Source: Hyphomicrobiales bacterium
GTDB taxonomy: Bacteria; Pseudomonadota; Alphaproteobacteria; Rhizobiales; Xanthobacteraceae
Direction of reading: 5' to 3'
Length of the DNA stretch: 35,568 bases
NCBI GenBank assembly: GCA_021732625.1
Contig: JAKFUP010000092.1
Location: 7,420 to 42,987, forward strand
In this document: positions 1 through 7,773 of the stretch, piece by piece
How positions within the stretch are numbered: the first letter of the stretch is position 1
How the letters are laid out: every line of letters starts with the position of its first letter
Notes under the pieces: generated by a model
The model's database searches: none
Seen by the model: the letters and a program-made list of their open reading frames with translations, nothing else
What the model was told of the DNA's origin: nothing
Program-made: the position numbers and the translations under genes

Positions 1-50
1 GTGGAACCGGCAAGCAGTGCGGCTGCGGCGAGATAGGATAGTTTCTTCAT
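1..50 (-). CDS. N-terminus of a secreted protein (partial)
   Basis: The minus strand reads ATG at 50-48 followed by 15 more codons to the window edge. The peptide is MKKLSYLAAAALLAGS and looks like the start of a Sec signal peptide: two lysines and then an alanine/leucine-rich core. A GGAG lies about 8 nt upstream of the ATG. The mature protein is outside the window, so no function can be given. It is transcribed away from the helicase gene region, toward the left edge. Confidence 0.5.
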   Translation of the reverse strand, partial: MKKLSYLAAAALLAGS

Positions 51-216
51 AAGTCGGGCTCCATGTGGCCTTATTGAACAGGCTTGTTTGATTGTATCGC
101 TGTGAGGGGTTCCGGTTGAATCGCTCAGTGCGAGATGCGCATACGGATAGTCAACACGCGCAGCGCGCGTGCGTTCCGAAAATGAAGAAGGTTTAATGCT
201 GGCGGCACCTGCAACG

Positions 217-1326
217 TCAAATCACGATGCTGAGCCGTTTTGCCGCACGGGTGATGCCGGTGTAGAGCCAGCGCGCGCGGGACTCCTGAAAGGCAAAGCT
301 CTCGTCGAACAGCACCACGTCATCCCACTGCGAGCCCTGCGACTTGTGCACCGTGAGCACATAGCCGTAATCGAACTCGTCATAGGGCTTGCGCTGTTCC
401 CACGGAATGTCCTCGATCGCGCCGCCGAAACAATCTGCGCGCACGGATACCTTGGTGACGCGGCCGCCGAAATCCTCGTCCGGTGAAACGCGCATCGTGA
501 TGATCTTCGATTTCGATTGCGCGCGTGCCTTGACGCGCCACAGTCCGCCGTTGAACAGCGCTTTCTTGCGGTTGTTGCGCAGGCAGACGAGCTTGTCGCC
601 GGCCACCGGCAACGGCTCCTCGAGGCCCTGCTTCTCCCGGATGCGCATGTTGTAGGCGCGCCGCGTATTGTTGCGGCCGACCAGTACTTGATCCGCGCTC
701 ATCACCCGTTCCGGATCGAGCGCGCTGCGCGGCACCACTTCGCTGTCGCCGAAGCGCCCGGCCTCAAGCGTGCCGCCCTCGCGGATCGTCATCGACATCC
801 GTACGATCGGGTCGTCCTGCGCCTGACGATGCACTTCGGTCAGCATCGAGTCGGGCTCTTGGCTGGTGAAGAAGCCGCCGCCCTGAATAGGAGGCAACTG
901 CGCCGGATCGCCAAGCACCAACAGCGGCGTGCCGAACGACATCAGGTCGCGGCCGAGCTCCGCATCGACCATCGAGCATTCGTCGATCACGATCAGTTTT
1001 GCCTTTGACGCAGGAGCATCGTCCCATAGTTCAAAACTCGGCTGCTCCTCGCCGGATTCGCGCGTCCGGTAAATCAGCGAGTGTATCGTCGATGCGCCGT
1101 CGCAGCCCTTGTTGCGCATCACCAGCGCGGCCTTGCCGGTAAAGGCCGCATATTTCACGCCGCCGTCGACTCCATCGGCGATGTGCCGCGCCAGCGTCGT
1201 CTTGCCAGTGCCGGCGTAGCCGAACAGCCGGAATACCGGAGGCGTCGAACCTTTGCCCGGCTTGGCTTTCAGCCAGTCGGCAACCGCTTTCAGCGCGGAG
1301 TTTTGATGTGGTGTGAAGGTGGTCAT
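217..1326 (-). CDS. RecD/Dda-like ATP-dependent DNA helicase
   Basis: The product is 369 aa and belongs to the SF1 helicase group related to RecD and phage T4 Dda. Visible motifs are Walker A GYAGTGKTTLA near residue 36-46, Walker B with LIVIDECSMVD near 111-121, a GDPAQLPPI motif III near 139, and the C-terminal UvrD_C_2-type motif LTVHKSQGSQWDD followed by YTGITRA. These cover ATP binding, hydrolysis and DNA contact, so it should act as a cytoplasmic 5'-3' helicase in DNA repair or recombination. It is about half the length of RecD2 and lacks the long N-terminal region, as many stand-alone proteobacterial versions do. It reads divergently from the DUF4345 gene. The exact cellular role is not deducible. 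Confidence 0.88.
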   Translation of the reverse strand: MTTFTPHQNSALKAVADWLKAKPGKGSTPPVFRLFGYAGTGKTTLARHIADGVDGGVKYAAFTGKAALVMRNKGCDGASTIHSLIYRTRESGEEQPSFELWDDAPASKAKLIVIDECSMVDAELGRDLMSFGTPLLVLGDPAQLPPIQGGGFFTSQEPDSMLTEVHRQAQDDPIVRMSMTIREGGTLEAGRFGDSEVVPRSALDPERVMSADQVLVGRNNTRRAYNMRIREKQGLEEPLPVAGDKLVCLRNNRKKALFNGGLWRVKARAQSKSKIITMRVSPDEDFGGRVTKVSVRADCFGGAIEDIPWEQRKPYDEFDYGYVLTVHKSQGSQWDDVVLFDESFAFQESRARWLYTGITRAAKRLSIVI

Positions 1327-1482
1327 GAGTCTCGGCAGGCGAGGAATCGCAATGCGACTCGCTGGCTAAAGCTATCCATTCTTCCGTTCAATACAAGTTC
1401 GCTGCCACGATCATTCGTGCACCATTGTTTCAGGTTCCGCGTTGAACTATCTCCATGACGGCCGGTTGTGGGCGGGCAAGAC

Positions 1483-1486
1483 GGAG
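1483..1486 (+). promoter_or_regulatory. Ribosome binding site that selects the GTG start at 1495
   Basis: GGAG lies 8 nt before GTG 1495. The farther upstream GTG at 1468 is in frame but has no such site, so 1495 is the preferred start of the DUF4345 gene. Confidence 0.55.
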
Positions 1487-1494
1487 ATTGTTCG

Positions 1495-1881
1495 GTGGAG
1501 CGCAGACTTCTTCAGATCGCCGTTGTGCTTGCCGCCTGCGTTCCGGTGTTCGCTGGCGGTTACGGGATGTGGAAAGGCACGGGTTTTCTCGATCTGGCTC
1601 CAAATGTTTCCGCCGACAGCCATATCCGCTATCTGTCGGGGCTGCTGTTTGGCATCGGCATCGCGTTCTGGGCGGCGATTCCCCACATCGAACAACACGC
1701 CGCTCGCTTTTCGCTGCTCACCGCAATCGTTTTCGTCGGCGGACTGGCGCGGCTTTACAGTCTGGCGATCGACGGCACGCCGGATTGGGGCATGCTGTTC
1801 GGGCTGCTCATGGAGTTGATCGTCACGCCTGCGATCTGGGCGTGGCAGCAGCGGGTGGCGAGACAATGCTCAACATCCTGA
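1495..1881 (+). CDS. DUF4345 family membrane protein
   Basis: The product is 128 aa if started at GTG 1495. It has about four hydrophobic segments: IAVVLAACVPVFAGG, YLSGLLFGIGIAFWAAI, LLTAIVFVGGLARL, and a last one around MLFGLLMELIVTPAIWAW. The pattern of a DSHIRYLSGLL stretch, a GGLARLYSL stretch and a C-terminal MELIVTP is what I recall for DUF4345 small inner-membrane proteins. No biochemical function is known to me. The stop codon overlaps the next small gene by 16 nt, so the two are probably co-translated. An alternative GTG at 1468 would add nine mostly polar residues. Confidence 0.72.
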   Translation: MERRLLQIAVVLAACVPVFAGGYGMWKGTGFLDLAPNVSADSHIRYLSGLLFGIGIAFWAAIPHIEQHAARFSLLTAIVFVGGLARLYSLAIDGTPDWGMLFGLLMELIVTPAIWAWQQRVARQCSTS

Positions 1882-2027
1882 AGCGCGTATTTGTCAGCAT
1901 CGTCATCACGTTCACCGCACTGGTGTTCGCGCTGTATGCCTATAATTTCTATCGCAACTGGAAGAATACGCCGGAGACCCCGCCGGGTATCATCTTCGAG
2001 CGGCAGGACCGGCCGGGTTATTCGTGA
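1866..2027 (+). CDS. 53-aa single-span membrane peptide
   Basis: The ORF runs from ATG 1866 to TGA 2025-2027. Its N-terminus MLNILKRVFVSIVITFTALV continues into FALYAYNFY, giving one clear transmembrane helix (about residues 7-29). A short polar tail NWKNTPETPPGIIFERQD follows, probably with the N-terminus inside. It overlaps the DUF4345 gene by 16 nt in another frame, which suggests translational coupling. I do not recognise a family. It ends 20 nt before the convergent flbD stop. Confidence 0.6.
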   Translation: MLNILKRVFVSIVITFTALVFALYAYNFYRNWKNTPETPPGIIFERQDRPGYS

Positions 2028-2046
2028 GTGAGCATGGAGACGATCG

Positions 2047-3429
2047 TTACATCGCCGCCATGTTGCGATAGTCCGGCGTGCCGGCGCCAGCCGGCGTGAT
2101 CGGCAGACCGCCGTCGGCATATTCGTTCAGCTTGTTGCGCAACGTGCGGATCGAGATTCCGAGAATGTTCGCGGCGTGGGTCCTGTTGCCGAGGCAATGC
2201 TTGAGCGTTTCCAGAATGAGGTCGCGTTCGACATCGGCGACGGTGCGGCCGACCAGCGCGCGCGTGACCTGTTCGGCGGCGAGCGTCGCATGCGCCACCG
2301 CTGCCGGCGTCTTGGCCGTGTCGAGCCGGTCGCCATCCGGCGTCAGGATCGCCTCGGGACCGATCTCGTCGCCGTCCGCCATCAGCACCGAACGGTGCAT
2401 GGTGTTTTCCAGTTCGCGGACGTTGCCCTGCCAGCGGTTCGCGGTCAGCAACTTGCGCGCCTCGGCCGAGATCGGACGTACCGGAACGCCATTGGCATCG
2501 GCATATTTCTTGGCGAAGTGCTGCGCCAATTCAAGGATATCCGCGGGCCTTTCGCGCAACGCAGGAATCTTGAGGTTGATGACGTTCAGCCGGAACAGCA
2601 GGTCTTCGCGGAACGTGCCTTCGCGCACCGCGTCGGCGAGATTGCGGTTCGACGTGGCGAGAATGCGGATATCGACCGGTACAGGCTTGGTGCCGCCGAC
2701 GCGGTCGATGACGCGCTCCTGGATTGCGCGCAGCAGCTTGGATTGCAGCCGCACGTCCATTTCCGAAATTTCATCGAGCAACAAAGTGCCGCCGCTGGCT
2801 TCCTCGAACTTGCCGATCCGCCGGGCAATCGCGCCAGTGAACGCGCCCTTCTCGTGGCCGAACAGTTCGGACTCCAGCAGATGCTCCGGGATTGCGGCGC
2901 AGTTGACCGAAATGAACGGCTTCTTGGCGCGGTTGGAGCGGGTGTGAACGTAACGCGCCAGCACTTCCTTGCCGGTGCCGGATTCGCCGGTAATCATCAC
3001 CGATGCGTCTGAGCCTGCGATCTGCTGCGCCATCTTGATGACGCGGGCCATCGATTCATCGCGGTAGATCAGGTCGCGGGAGTCGTTGGCGACAGCGGCG
3101 AGGACCGCGGCGATCAGTTCGTGATCCGGCGGCAGCGGGATGTATTCCTTGGCGCCGGCGTGAATGGCGGCGACCGCCGCGCGCGCATCGTTGGTGATGC
3201 CGCAGGCGACGATCGGAACGTGGATGTGTTCGGCCTCGAGCCGCATCACCATGTCGCGAATGTCGAGATTGACATCGACCAGCAACAGGTCCGAGCCCTT
3301 GCCGTTGCGCAGCACGTTCATGGCCTGGTCGATATCGACCGCGTGGGTGACGGATGCGCCGTTGTCCATCGCGATCTTGGTCGCCGCGGTCAGCTGGCCC
3401 TTGAGGGTACCGACAATGAGAAGCCGCAT
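2047..3429 (-). CDS. flbD: FlbD, sigma-54-dependent flagellar transcription regulator
   Basis: The product is 460 aa with three parts. Residues 1-115 form a response-regulator-like domain. Then comes a sigma-54 AAA+ domain with Walker A GESGTGKE, the sigma-54 contact motif GAFTGA, Walker B GTLLLDEIS and the FREDLLFRLNV motif. A Fis-type HTH ends the protein (NRTHAANILGISIRTLRNKLNEY). In Caulobacter FlbD activates late flagellar promoters and represses fliF, under control of FliX. The receiver keeps the Asp in LLLVDVNL but lacks the N-terminal acidic pair (IVGTLKG instead of a VDD-type motif), so classical phosphorylation is doubtful. It is the last gene of fliF-fliG-fliH-fliN-flbD, the Caulobacter order, 29 nt after fliN. 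Confidence 0.92.
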   Translation of the reverse strand: MRLLIVGTLKGQLTAATKIAMDNGASVTHAVDIDQAMNVLRNGKGSDLLLVDVNLDIRDMVMRLEAEHIHVPIVACGITNDARAAVAAIHAGAKEYIPLPPDHELIAAVLAAVANDSRDLIYRDESMARVIKMAQQIAGSDASVMITGESGTGKEVLARYVHTRSNRAKKPFISVNCAAIPEHLLESELFGHEKGAFTGAIARRIGKFEEASGGTLLLDEISEMDVRLQSKLLRAIQERVIDRVGGTKPVPVDIRILATSNRNLADAVREGTFREDLLFRLNVINLKIPALRERPADILELAQHFAKKYADANGVPVRPISAEARKLLTANRWQGNVRELENTMHRSVLMADGDEIGPEAILTPDGDRLDTAKTPAAVAHATLAAEQVTRALVGRTVADVERDLILETLKHCLGNRTHAANILGISIRTLRNKLNEYADGGLPITPAGAGTPDYRNMAAM

Positions 3430-3458
3430 GTTGATCTCCTGTTATTCCTGTTCAGCGC

Positions 3459-3812
3459 TTACGAGCGCTCTGCCTTGATGATTTCCGTCATGGTGACGCC
3501 GAGCTTGTCCTCAACGAGGACGACTTCGCCGCGCGCAACCAGACGATCGTTGACGTAGATGTCGATCGATTCACCGACGCGCCGGTCGAGTTCGAGCACG
3601 CTGCCGGGCCCTAGTTTCAACAACTGACCGACATCCATGCGCGACCGGCCGAGCACGGCCGACACCTGCACCGGAACGTCGAACACCGCTTCGAGATCGG
3701 CCGCGGTACTTGCGCTCTGCTCGTCGTCGTTGCTGTAGCCAACGTCATCGAGCGGCGGCGCATTTGCCGCGTTGAGGTCGGGAAGCGGGACGTTGGTGTC
3801 GGTATCGCTCAT
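3459..3812 (-). CDS. fliN: FliN, flagellar motor switch protein
   Basis: The product is 117 aa. An acidic, low-complexity N-terminal third is followed by a SpoA/FliN domain from about residue 43: VPVQVSAVLGRSRMDVGQLL, LGPGSVLELDRRVGESIDIYVN, and LVARGEVVLVEDKLGVTMTEI. FliN forms the lower part of the C-ring with FliM and FliG and binds FliH at the export gate. The length is typical for the short FliN type. It lies 21 nt downstream of the fliH stop codon and 29 nt upstream of flbD in the same operon. Confidence 0.93.
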   Translation of the reverse strand: MSDTDTNVPLPDLNAANAPPLDDVGYSNDDEQSASTAADLEAVFDVPVQVSAVLGRSRMDVGQLLKLGPGSVLELDRRVGESIDIYVNDRLVARGEVVLVEDKLGVTMTEIIKAERS

Positions 3813-3833
3813 GTTCTGTTCCTTCCAGGCCCC

Positions 3834-4460
3834 TCAGGTGCCGGCCTGATTGCGGGCCGTCATGTAACGCCCCACCAGTTCGTCGATCTTTGCTTCAATT
3901 GATGAGCGCTCGAGCGTCACGCCGCCGTCGGCCCATTCGATCTTGCAGTCCCCCGCCGCGATCTCCGGCTGGGCGAGAATCACCAGCCGGCCCTCGTAGC
4001 CGCATTGTCTCGACAGCCGTTCGATCTGCTCGCGTGTTTTATCGTAGAGTGCGTCGTTGACGCGGATCGCGATATGCGGCGTGGCGACCAGATGCCGGAA
4101 GCAATCTTCGACCAGCGCCATGATTTCGGCGAGCGGCTCGGCGGCGACGAGTCCGGCGCAGAGTTTGCGGGCGACGGCGACCGCGACATCCACGGCTTCT
4201 GTCTCCATCTTGCCCTCGACGGCGGAGAAGCCGGCTGCGATCGAGCGCAGCGAAAGGGCGATCTCCTCCAGTGCGAGTGCCGAGCGGCGATCGCTTTCCG
4301 CGCGAGCCTCGCGCTGCGCCGCGTCGAAACCGTCGCGATAGCTGCGCGCTTCGGCTGCCGCGAGTTGCGTAGCGAACTCTTCCTTTGCCGCGGCGCGGTG
4401 CTTGAGCGCATCGGGGATCGAGAAGTCGTCCTCGAACAGGAATTTTGCGGTTACGCCCAT
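3834..4460 (-). CDS. fliH: FliH/FlbE-type flagellar export regulator
   Basis: The product is 208 aa from ATG 4460. That ATG shares one base with the fliG TGA (TGATG), a coupled start; a TTG one codon earlier is less likely. The protein has an N-terminal FLFEDDFSIPD segment, an Ala/Glu/Arg-rich probable coiled coil (about residues 20-90), and a C-terminal FliH/V-ATPase-E-like domain (DVAVAVARKLCAGLVAAEPL to the C-terminus). FliH binds and restrains the FliI export ATPase and docks it to the C-ring via FliN. In Caulobacter the gene at this operon position was named flbE. Divergent sequence makes the symbol less secure than those of its neighbours. Confidence 0.85.
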   Translation of the reverse strand: MGVTAKFLFEDDFSIPDALKHRAAAKEEFATQLAAAEARSYRDGFDAAQREARAESDRRSALALEEIALSLRSIAAGFSAVEGKMETEAVDVAVAVARKLCAGLVAAEPLAEIMALVEDCFRHLVATPHIAIRVNDALYDKTREQIERLSRQCGYEGRLVILAQPEIAAGDCKIEWADGGVTLERSSIEAKIDELVGRYMTARNQAGT

Positions 4461-5545
4461 CAATACACCAGTTCGTCGTCGGCGCGGTTCTTCGCCAGCA
4501 TGATCTCGCCCTTGGCGGCAAGGTCCTTGGCGAGATTGACCAGCAGCGCCTGCGCTTCATCGACGTCGCGCAGGCGAACGGGTCCCGCAGCCGCCATATC
4601 GTCGGTCAGCATCTTGGCGGCGCGGCTCGACATGTTGCCCATGAAGAATGCGCGGGCTTCTTCGTTAGCGCCCTTAAGGGCAATACCAAGTTTTTCCTTG
4701 TCGACATGGCGCATCAGGGTTTGCGCCGAGCCCATATCGAGCTTGACCAGATCATCGAAGGTGAACATCAGCGCCTTGATGCGCTCGGCGGACTCGCGGT
4801 TCTCTTCTTCGAGGGAGGTAATGAAGCGGGTTTCGGTCTGGCGGTCGAAGTTGTTGAAGATTTCAGCCATCACCTCGTGGGCATCGCGGCGCCGGGTCTG
4901 CGACAGGTTCGACATGAATTCGATTCGCAAGGTCTGCTCGACGCGCTCGATGACTTCCTTTTGCACGGCCTCCATTTTCAGCATGCGTCCGACGACATCG
5001 AGTGCCAGCTCTTCCGGCAGGATTGCGAGCACGCGCGCGGCATGCTCTGACTTCAATTTTGACAGCACCACGGCGATGGTCTGCGGATATTCGTTCTTCA
5101 GATAGTTCGCGAGAACTTCTTCCTGAACATTGGACAGTTTTTCCCACATGTTGCGCCCCGCTGGTCCGCGAATTTCTTCCATGATGCCGGACACCCGGTC
5201 GTTCGGCAGATATTGCGCGAGCAGACGCTCGGTGGCGTCGAAGTTGCCCATCAGCGCGCCGGACGCGGACATGCGTGAGACGAATTCCAGCAGCAGGTCC
5301 TCGACGGTGTCGGTTTCGACGGTGCCGAGCGTGGACATGCCGAGCGAGAGTTCGCGCAGCTCATCGTCATCCAGCATGCCCCAGATCTTGCCGCCGTGCT
5401 TCTCTCCAAGCGCCAGCATCAGGATCGCGGCGCGTTTCGGGCCGCTCAGTTTTTCGCCGGCAGGACGGCCTCCCTGCTTGCTGGCAAGCATGGCGACTGC
5501 GCCGTGCAGATCACTCATTTGTTGTGTTGCGGGAGGCTGTGCCAT
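4460..5545 (-). CDS. fliG: FliG, flagellar motor switch/rotor protein
   Basis: The product is 361 aa. The N-terminal domain begins with [23 protein letters not shown] and binds FliF. The middle domain has [19 protein letters not shown], the EHPQ-type motif with Tyr in place of His. The C-terminal domain, with [11 protein letters not shown] and the charged helix [13 protein letters not shown], carries the residues expected to meet MotA. FliG is the torque-generating rotor protein of the C-ring. It starts 6 nt after the fliF stop and overlaps the fliH start by one base, so the operon is tightly coupled. Confidence 0.95.
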   Translation of the reverse strand: MAQPPATQQMSDLHGAVAMLASKQGGRPAGEKLSGPKRAAILMLALGEKHGGKIWGMLDDDELRELSLGMSTLGTVETDTVEDLLLEFVSRMSASGALMGNFDATERLLAQYLPNDRVSGIMEEIRGPAGRNMWEKLSNVQEEVLANYLKNEYPQTIAVVLSKLKSEHAARVLAILPEELALDVVGRMLKMEAVQKEVIERVEQTLRIEFMSNLSQTRRRDAHEVMAEIFNNFDRQTETRFITSLEEENRESAERIKALMFTFDDLVKLDMGSAQTLMRHVDKEKLGIALKGANEEARAFFMGNMSSRAAKMLTDDMAAAGPVRLRDVDEAQALLVNLAKDLAAKGEIMLAKNRADDELVY

Positions 5546-5551
5546 GTCACA

Positions 5552-7207
5552 TCACGCGGGTTCTGCCAGCCACTGGCGAATGATCGAGACAGTTTCGTTC
5601 GGATTCTTTTCGGCCAGCTCGCCGACGCGCGCGACCGCTGCGGCGTGAGCCTGGCCTTGCGAGGCGGCCGCATCAATCATGTTGTTGCCCTGGCCGTGGT
5701 TGGCGATCTGTTGCAATTCGGTCGGGGCGATCTCTGGCTGCGGAAGCGGGGCGGGCGCTATTTCTTGCGACACGATGCGGCGAACCATCGGACGGATCAC
5801 CATGAACAACACCACGATGCCGAGTACCATCATGACGCCGAGTTCGATGACGCTCATCACGTCGCTTTTGGTGAATTGCAGGAAGCCGAGAACGCCCGCC
5901 GGTTCGGCGGCTGGCGGGGTCATCGGCGCTTCGGCGAACCGGAGATTGACCACCTCGATCTGGTCGCCGCGCTTCTGGTCGAAGCCGATCGCCGAGCGCA
6001 CCAGCGCTGCGATCCTGTCGAGATCTTCCTTGTCGCGCGGCTGGTAGAGGGTCTCGCCCTTGTCATTCTTGCTATAGGTGCCATCGACGAGGACGGCGAC
6101 AGAGACGCGGTTGACCCGCCCGGCTTCGGTCACTTCGGTCTTCGTGGTGCGCGAGATTTCGTAGTTATTGACTTCTTCGCTCTTCTTGCTCTGGTCCCGC
6201 GCGGTCGGCGCCTGTTGCTGCTGCTGGTTGCCGGGCAGTTCGTTGTTGACGGTGACCTGGCCATTGCTATCCGCAGTCGCCGATGTCTCTTCGCGGGTCT
6301 GACTCGAGCGCAACACCCGGCCTTCCGGATCGAATGTGTCCGTGGTTTGCGTTGTCTTGTTGAAATCGAAGTCGGCGGACAGTTGAACGCGTGTGCGGCC
6401 AGCACCGACGACCGACGAGACGATGCCCTCGACCTGTTCGCGCAGGCGGCGTTCGTAGGCCGAGCGCCGCTCGTCTCCGCTCAGACCGTCGGCCGAGGTG
6501 CCGCCGGTCGCGCCGTTGGCGAGCAACTGTCCGGTTTCGTCCACGATCGAGACGCGCTGTGCTTTCAGTCCGTTGACGGCGGATGCCACGATATGTCGGA
6601 TGGCGCGGACCTGCTGCGGCTCGAGCCCGCCGCGCACCCGCAGCACGATCGAGGCGGATGGCTCCGGCGCTTCGCGGGCGAACAGCGGACGTTCTGGCAA
6701 CACGAGATGCACGCGGGCGGCCTGAACGCGGTCGATTGCCTTGATGGTGCGGGCCAGCTCGCCTTCAAGTGCGCGCAGGTGGTTGATGTTCTGCACGAAG
6801 CTGGTGGTGCCGAGGGCGTCCGACTTGTCGAAGATTTCGTAGCCGACGCCGCCGCCCTTGGGCAGGTTGCTCTCGGCGAGCTTCAATCGCAGCCGGGTGA
6901 CGCGATCCTTCGGCACCATGATGACGGCGCCTTCGTTGCGGATTTCGTAGGGGATCGCCTGCCGATCGAGCTCCTTGATGACGCTGTTGGAGTCCTCAAA
7001 CGTCAAGTCGGTGTAGAGCGCGGTCATTTGCGGGGCGGTGACCCGCAGAATAACGAAGGCAAAGAAGCCCATCAGCGACAATGTGACGACGACCATGGCC
7101 AGTAGCCGCCCGGCGCCGAGGCCTTTCAGAAATGTCAGGAGATTCTGCAACGAACCACGCGCCCCAAGGATTCGGCGAATTGCGCCGACTGGGCAAAATT
7201 TGCCCAT
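5552..7207 (-). CDS. fliF: FliF, flagellar MS-ring protein
   Basis: The product is 551 aa. It has an N-terminal transmembrane helix (about 35-57, LLAMVVVTLSLMGFFAFVILRV) and a YscJ/FliF periplasmic domain (LYTDLTFEDSNSVIKELD, ARVHLVLPERPLF). A long Gln/Ser/Thr-rich loop containing a run of five Gln follows, then a second transmembrane helix near 455-480 (VIELGVMMVLGIVVLFMVI) and a cytoplasmic tail that binds FliG (NPNETVSIIRQWLAEP). FliF oligomers form the membrane ring on which the export gate and C-ring assemble. The ATG at 7207 has only a weak ribosome site; a TTG at 7150 just before LQNLLTFLKGLG is an alternative start closer to many homologues. It is the first gene of the operon. Confidence 0.95.
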   Translation of the reverse strand: MGKFCPVGAIRRILGARGSLQNLLTFLKGLGAGRLLAMVVVTLSLMGFFAFVILRVTAPQMTALYTDLTFEDSNSVIKELDRQAIPYEIRNEGAVIMVPKDRVTRLRLKLAESNLPKGGGVGYEIFDKSDALGTTSFVQNINHLRALEGELARTIKAIDRVQAARVHLVLPERPLFAREAPEPSASIVLRVRGGLEPQQVRAIRHIVASAVNGLKAQRVSIVDETGQLLANGATGGTSADGLSGDERRSAYERRLREQVEGIVSSVVGAGRTRVQLSADFDFNKTTQTTDTFDPEGRVLRSSQTREETSATADSNGQVTVNNELPGNQQQQQAPTARDQSKKSEEVNNYEISRTTKTEVTEAGRVNRVSVAVLVDGTYSKNDKGETLYQPRDKEDLDRIAALVRSAIGFDQKRGDQIEVVNLRFAEAPMTPPAAEPAGVLGFLQFTKSDVMSVIELGVMMVLGIVVLFMVIRPMVRRIVSQEIAPAPLPQPEIAPTELQQIANHGQGNNMIDAAASQGQAHAAAVARVGELAEKNPNETVSIIRQWLAEPA

Positions 7208-7221
7208 GGGATGGTTTCCAT

Positions 7222-7229
7222 ATGGTTAA
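7222..7229 (-). promoter_or_regulatory. Candidate CtrA half-site upstream of fliF
   Basis: The minus strand reads TTAACCAT, the alphaproteobacterial CtrA consensus octamer, ending 15 nt before the fliF ATG. Caulobacter fliF is CtrA-activated, and the sciP gene next door encodes a CtrA antagonist. An eight-base match can arise by chance. Confidence 0.45.
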
Positions 7230-7262
7230 CAAAGGTAAACGCCGGTGGCGAAATATGGACAT

Positions 7263-7301
7263 GCCGAAAAACGGCTTCCGCGAGGGAAGCCGTTTTTCGG
7301 C
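7263..7301 (-). terminator. Strong hairpin terminator between sciP and fliF
   Basis: A perfect 17-bp inverted repeat (7263-7279 and 7285-7301) encloses a 5-nt loop. Each arm carries five consecutive A or T residues (CGAAAAACGG / CCGTTTTTCGG), so it could stop transcription on either strand. It lies 25 nt past the sciP stop and 55 nt before the fliF start, separating the two units. Confidence 0.75.
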
Positions 7302-7326
7302 GAATTGAGCTGATTCCGGTGAGAGC

Positions 7327-7602
7327 TTACTGGCGATACTGCTGGATGCGGGTGGTGCGCAATCCGGCGAGGCCATGCTGATCGATCGAGAACTGCCAGG
7401 ACAGGAATTCGTCCACTGTCAGGGTATAGCGGCTGCAGGCTTCTTCAAGCGACAGCAGACCGCCGCGAACGGCGGCGACGACTTCGGCTTTGCGGCGGAT
7501 CACCCACCGCTTGGTCCCTGGCGCCGGCAAATCCGCGATGGTCAACGGACTGCCATCGGGTCCGATGACGTATTTGACCCTCGGGCGATGGGCTTCTGTC
7601 AT
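7327..7602 (-). CDS. sciP: SciP, CtrA inhibitor (DUF1153 family)
   Basis: The product is 91 aa from ATG 7602; the longer frame upstream lacks family similarity. The sequence RPRVKYVIGPDGSPLTIADLP, then RWVIRRKAEVVAAVRGGLLS, then EEACSRYTLTVDEFLSWQ is the very conserved DUF1153/SciP helix-turn-helix protein. In Caulobacter SciP binds CtrA (and DNA) to block CtrA-dependent transcription in swarmer cells and is itself CtrA-activated. The length matches the family (about 90 aa). It lies between flgD and the fliF operon on the same strand, and a TTAG-N7-TTAA box lies 54 nt upstream of its ATG, consistent with cell-cycle control of flagellar genes. Confidence 0.92.
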   Translation of the reverse strand: MTEAHRPRVKYVIGPDGSPLTIADLPAPGTKRWVIRRKAEVVAAVRGGLLSLEEACSRYTLTVDEFLSWQFSIDQHGLAGLRTTRIQQYRQ

Positions 7603-7655
7603 GGCGTACTCACAAACTCTTACAACTACACTCCCGCTAAAATACCCGCCCCGGC

Positions 7656-7670
7656 TTAAAATTTGGCTAA
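7656..7670 (-). promoter_or_regulatory. Candidate CtrA site upstream of sciP
   Basis: The minus strand reads TTAG, seven bases, then TTAA, against the CtrA full-site consensus TTAA-N7-TTAA: one mismatch with correct spacing. It is 54-68 nt upstream of the sciP ATG, a plausible promoter position. Confidence 0.4.
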
Positions 7671-7719
7671 GCACAAGCGTTCAATGAGAATTGCCTTGAA
7701 ACAGCCAGAAACATTCCGG

Positions 7720-7736
7720 CCGGCGGTGCTCGCCGG
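7720..7736 (-). terminator. Possible hairpin after flgD
   Basis: CCGGCG (7720-7725) pairs with CGCCGG (7731-7736) around a GTGCT loop, 37 nt past the flgD stop. There is no T-run, so it is a weak candidate. Confidence 0.25.
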
Positions 7737-7773
7737 ACCGAAATGCTAACAGGGTATGAACGGGGCGACCGCG

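Noticed and set aside
5396-7105. 569-codon plus-strand ORF opposite fliF
   Set aside because: It is a shadow of fliF codon bias, with repetitive Arg/Gly/Asp composition and no recognisable domain.
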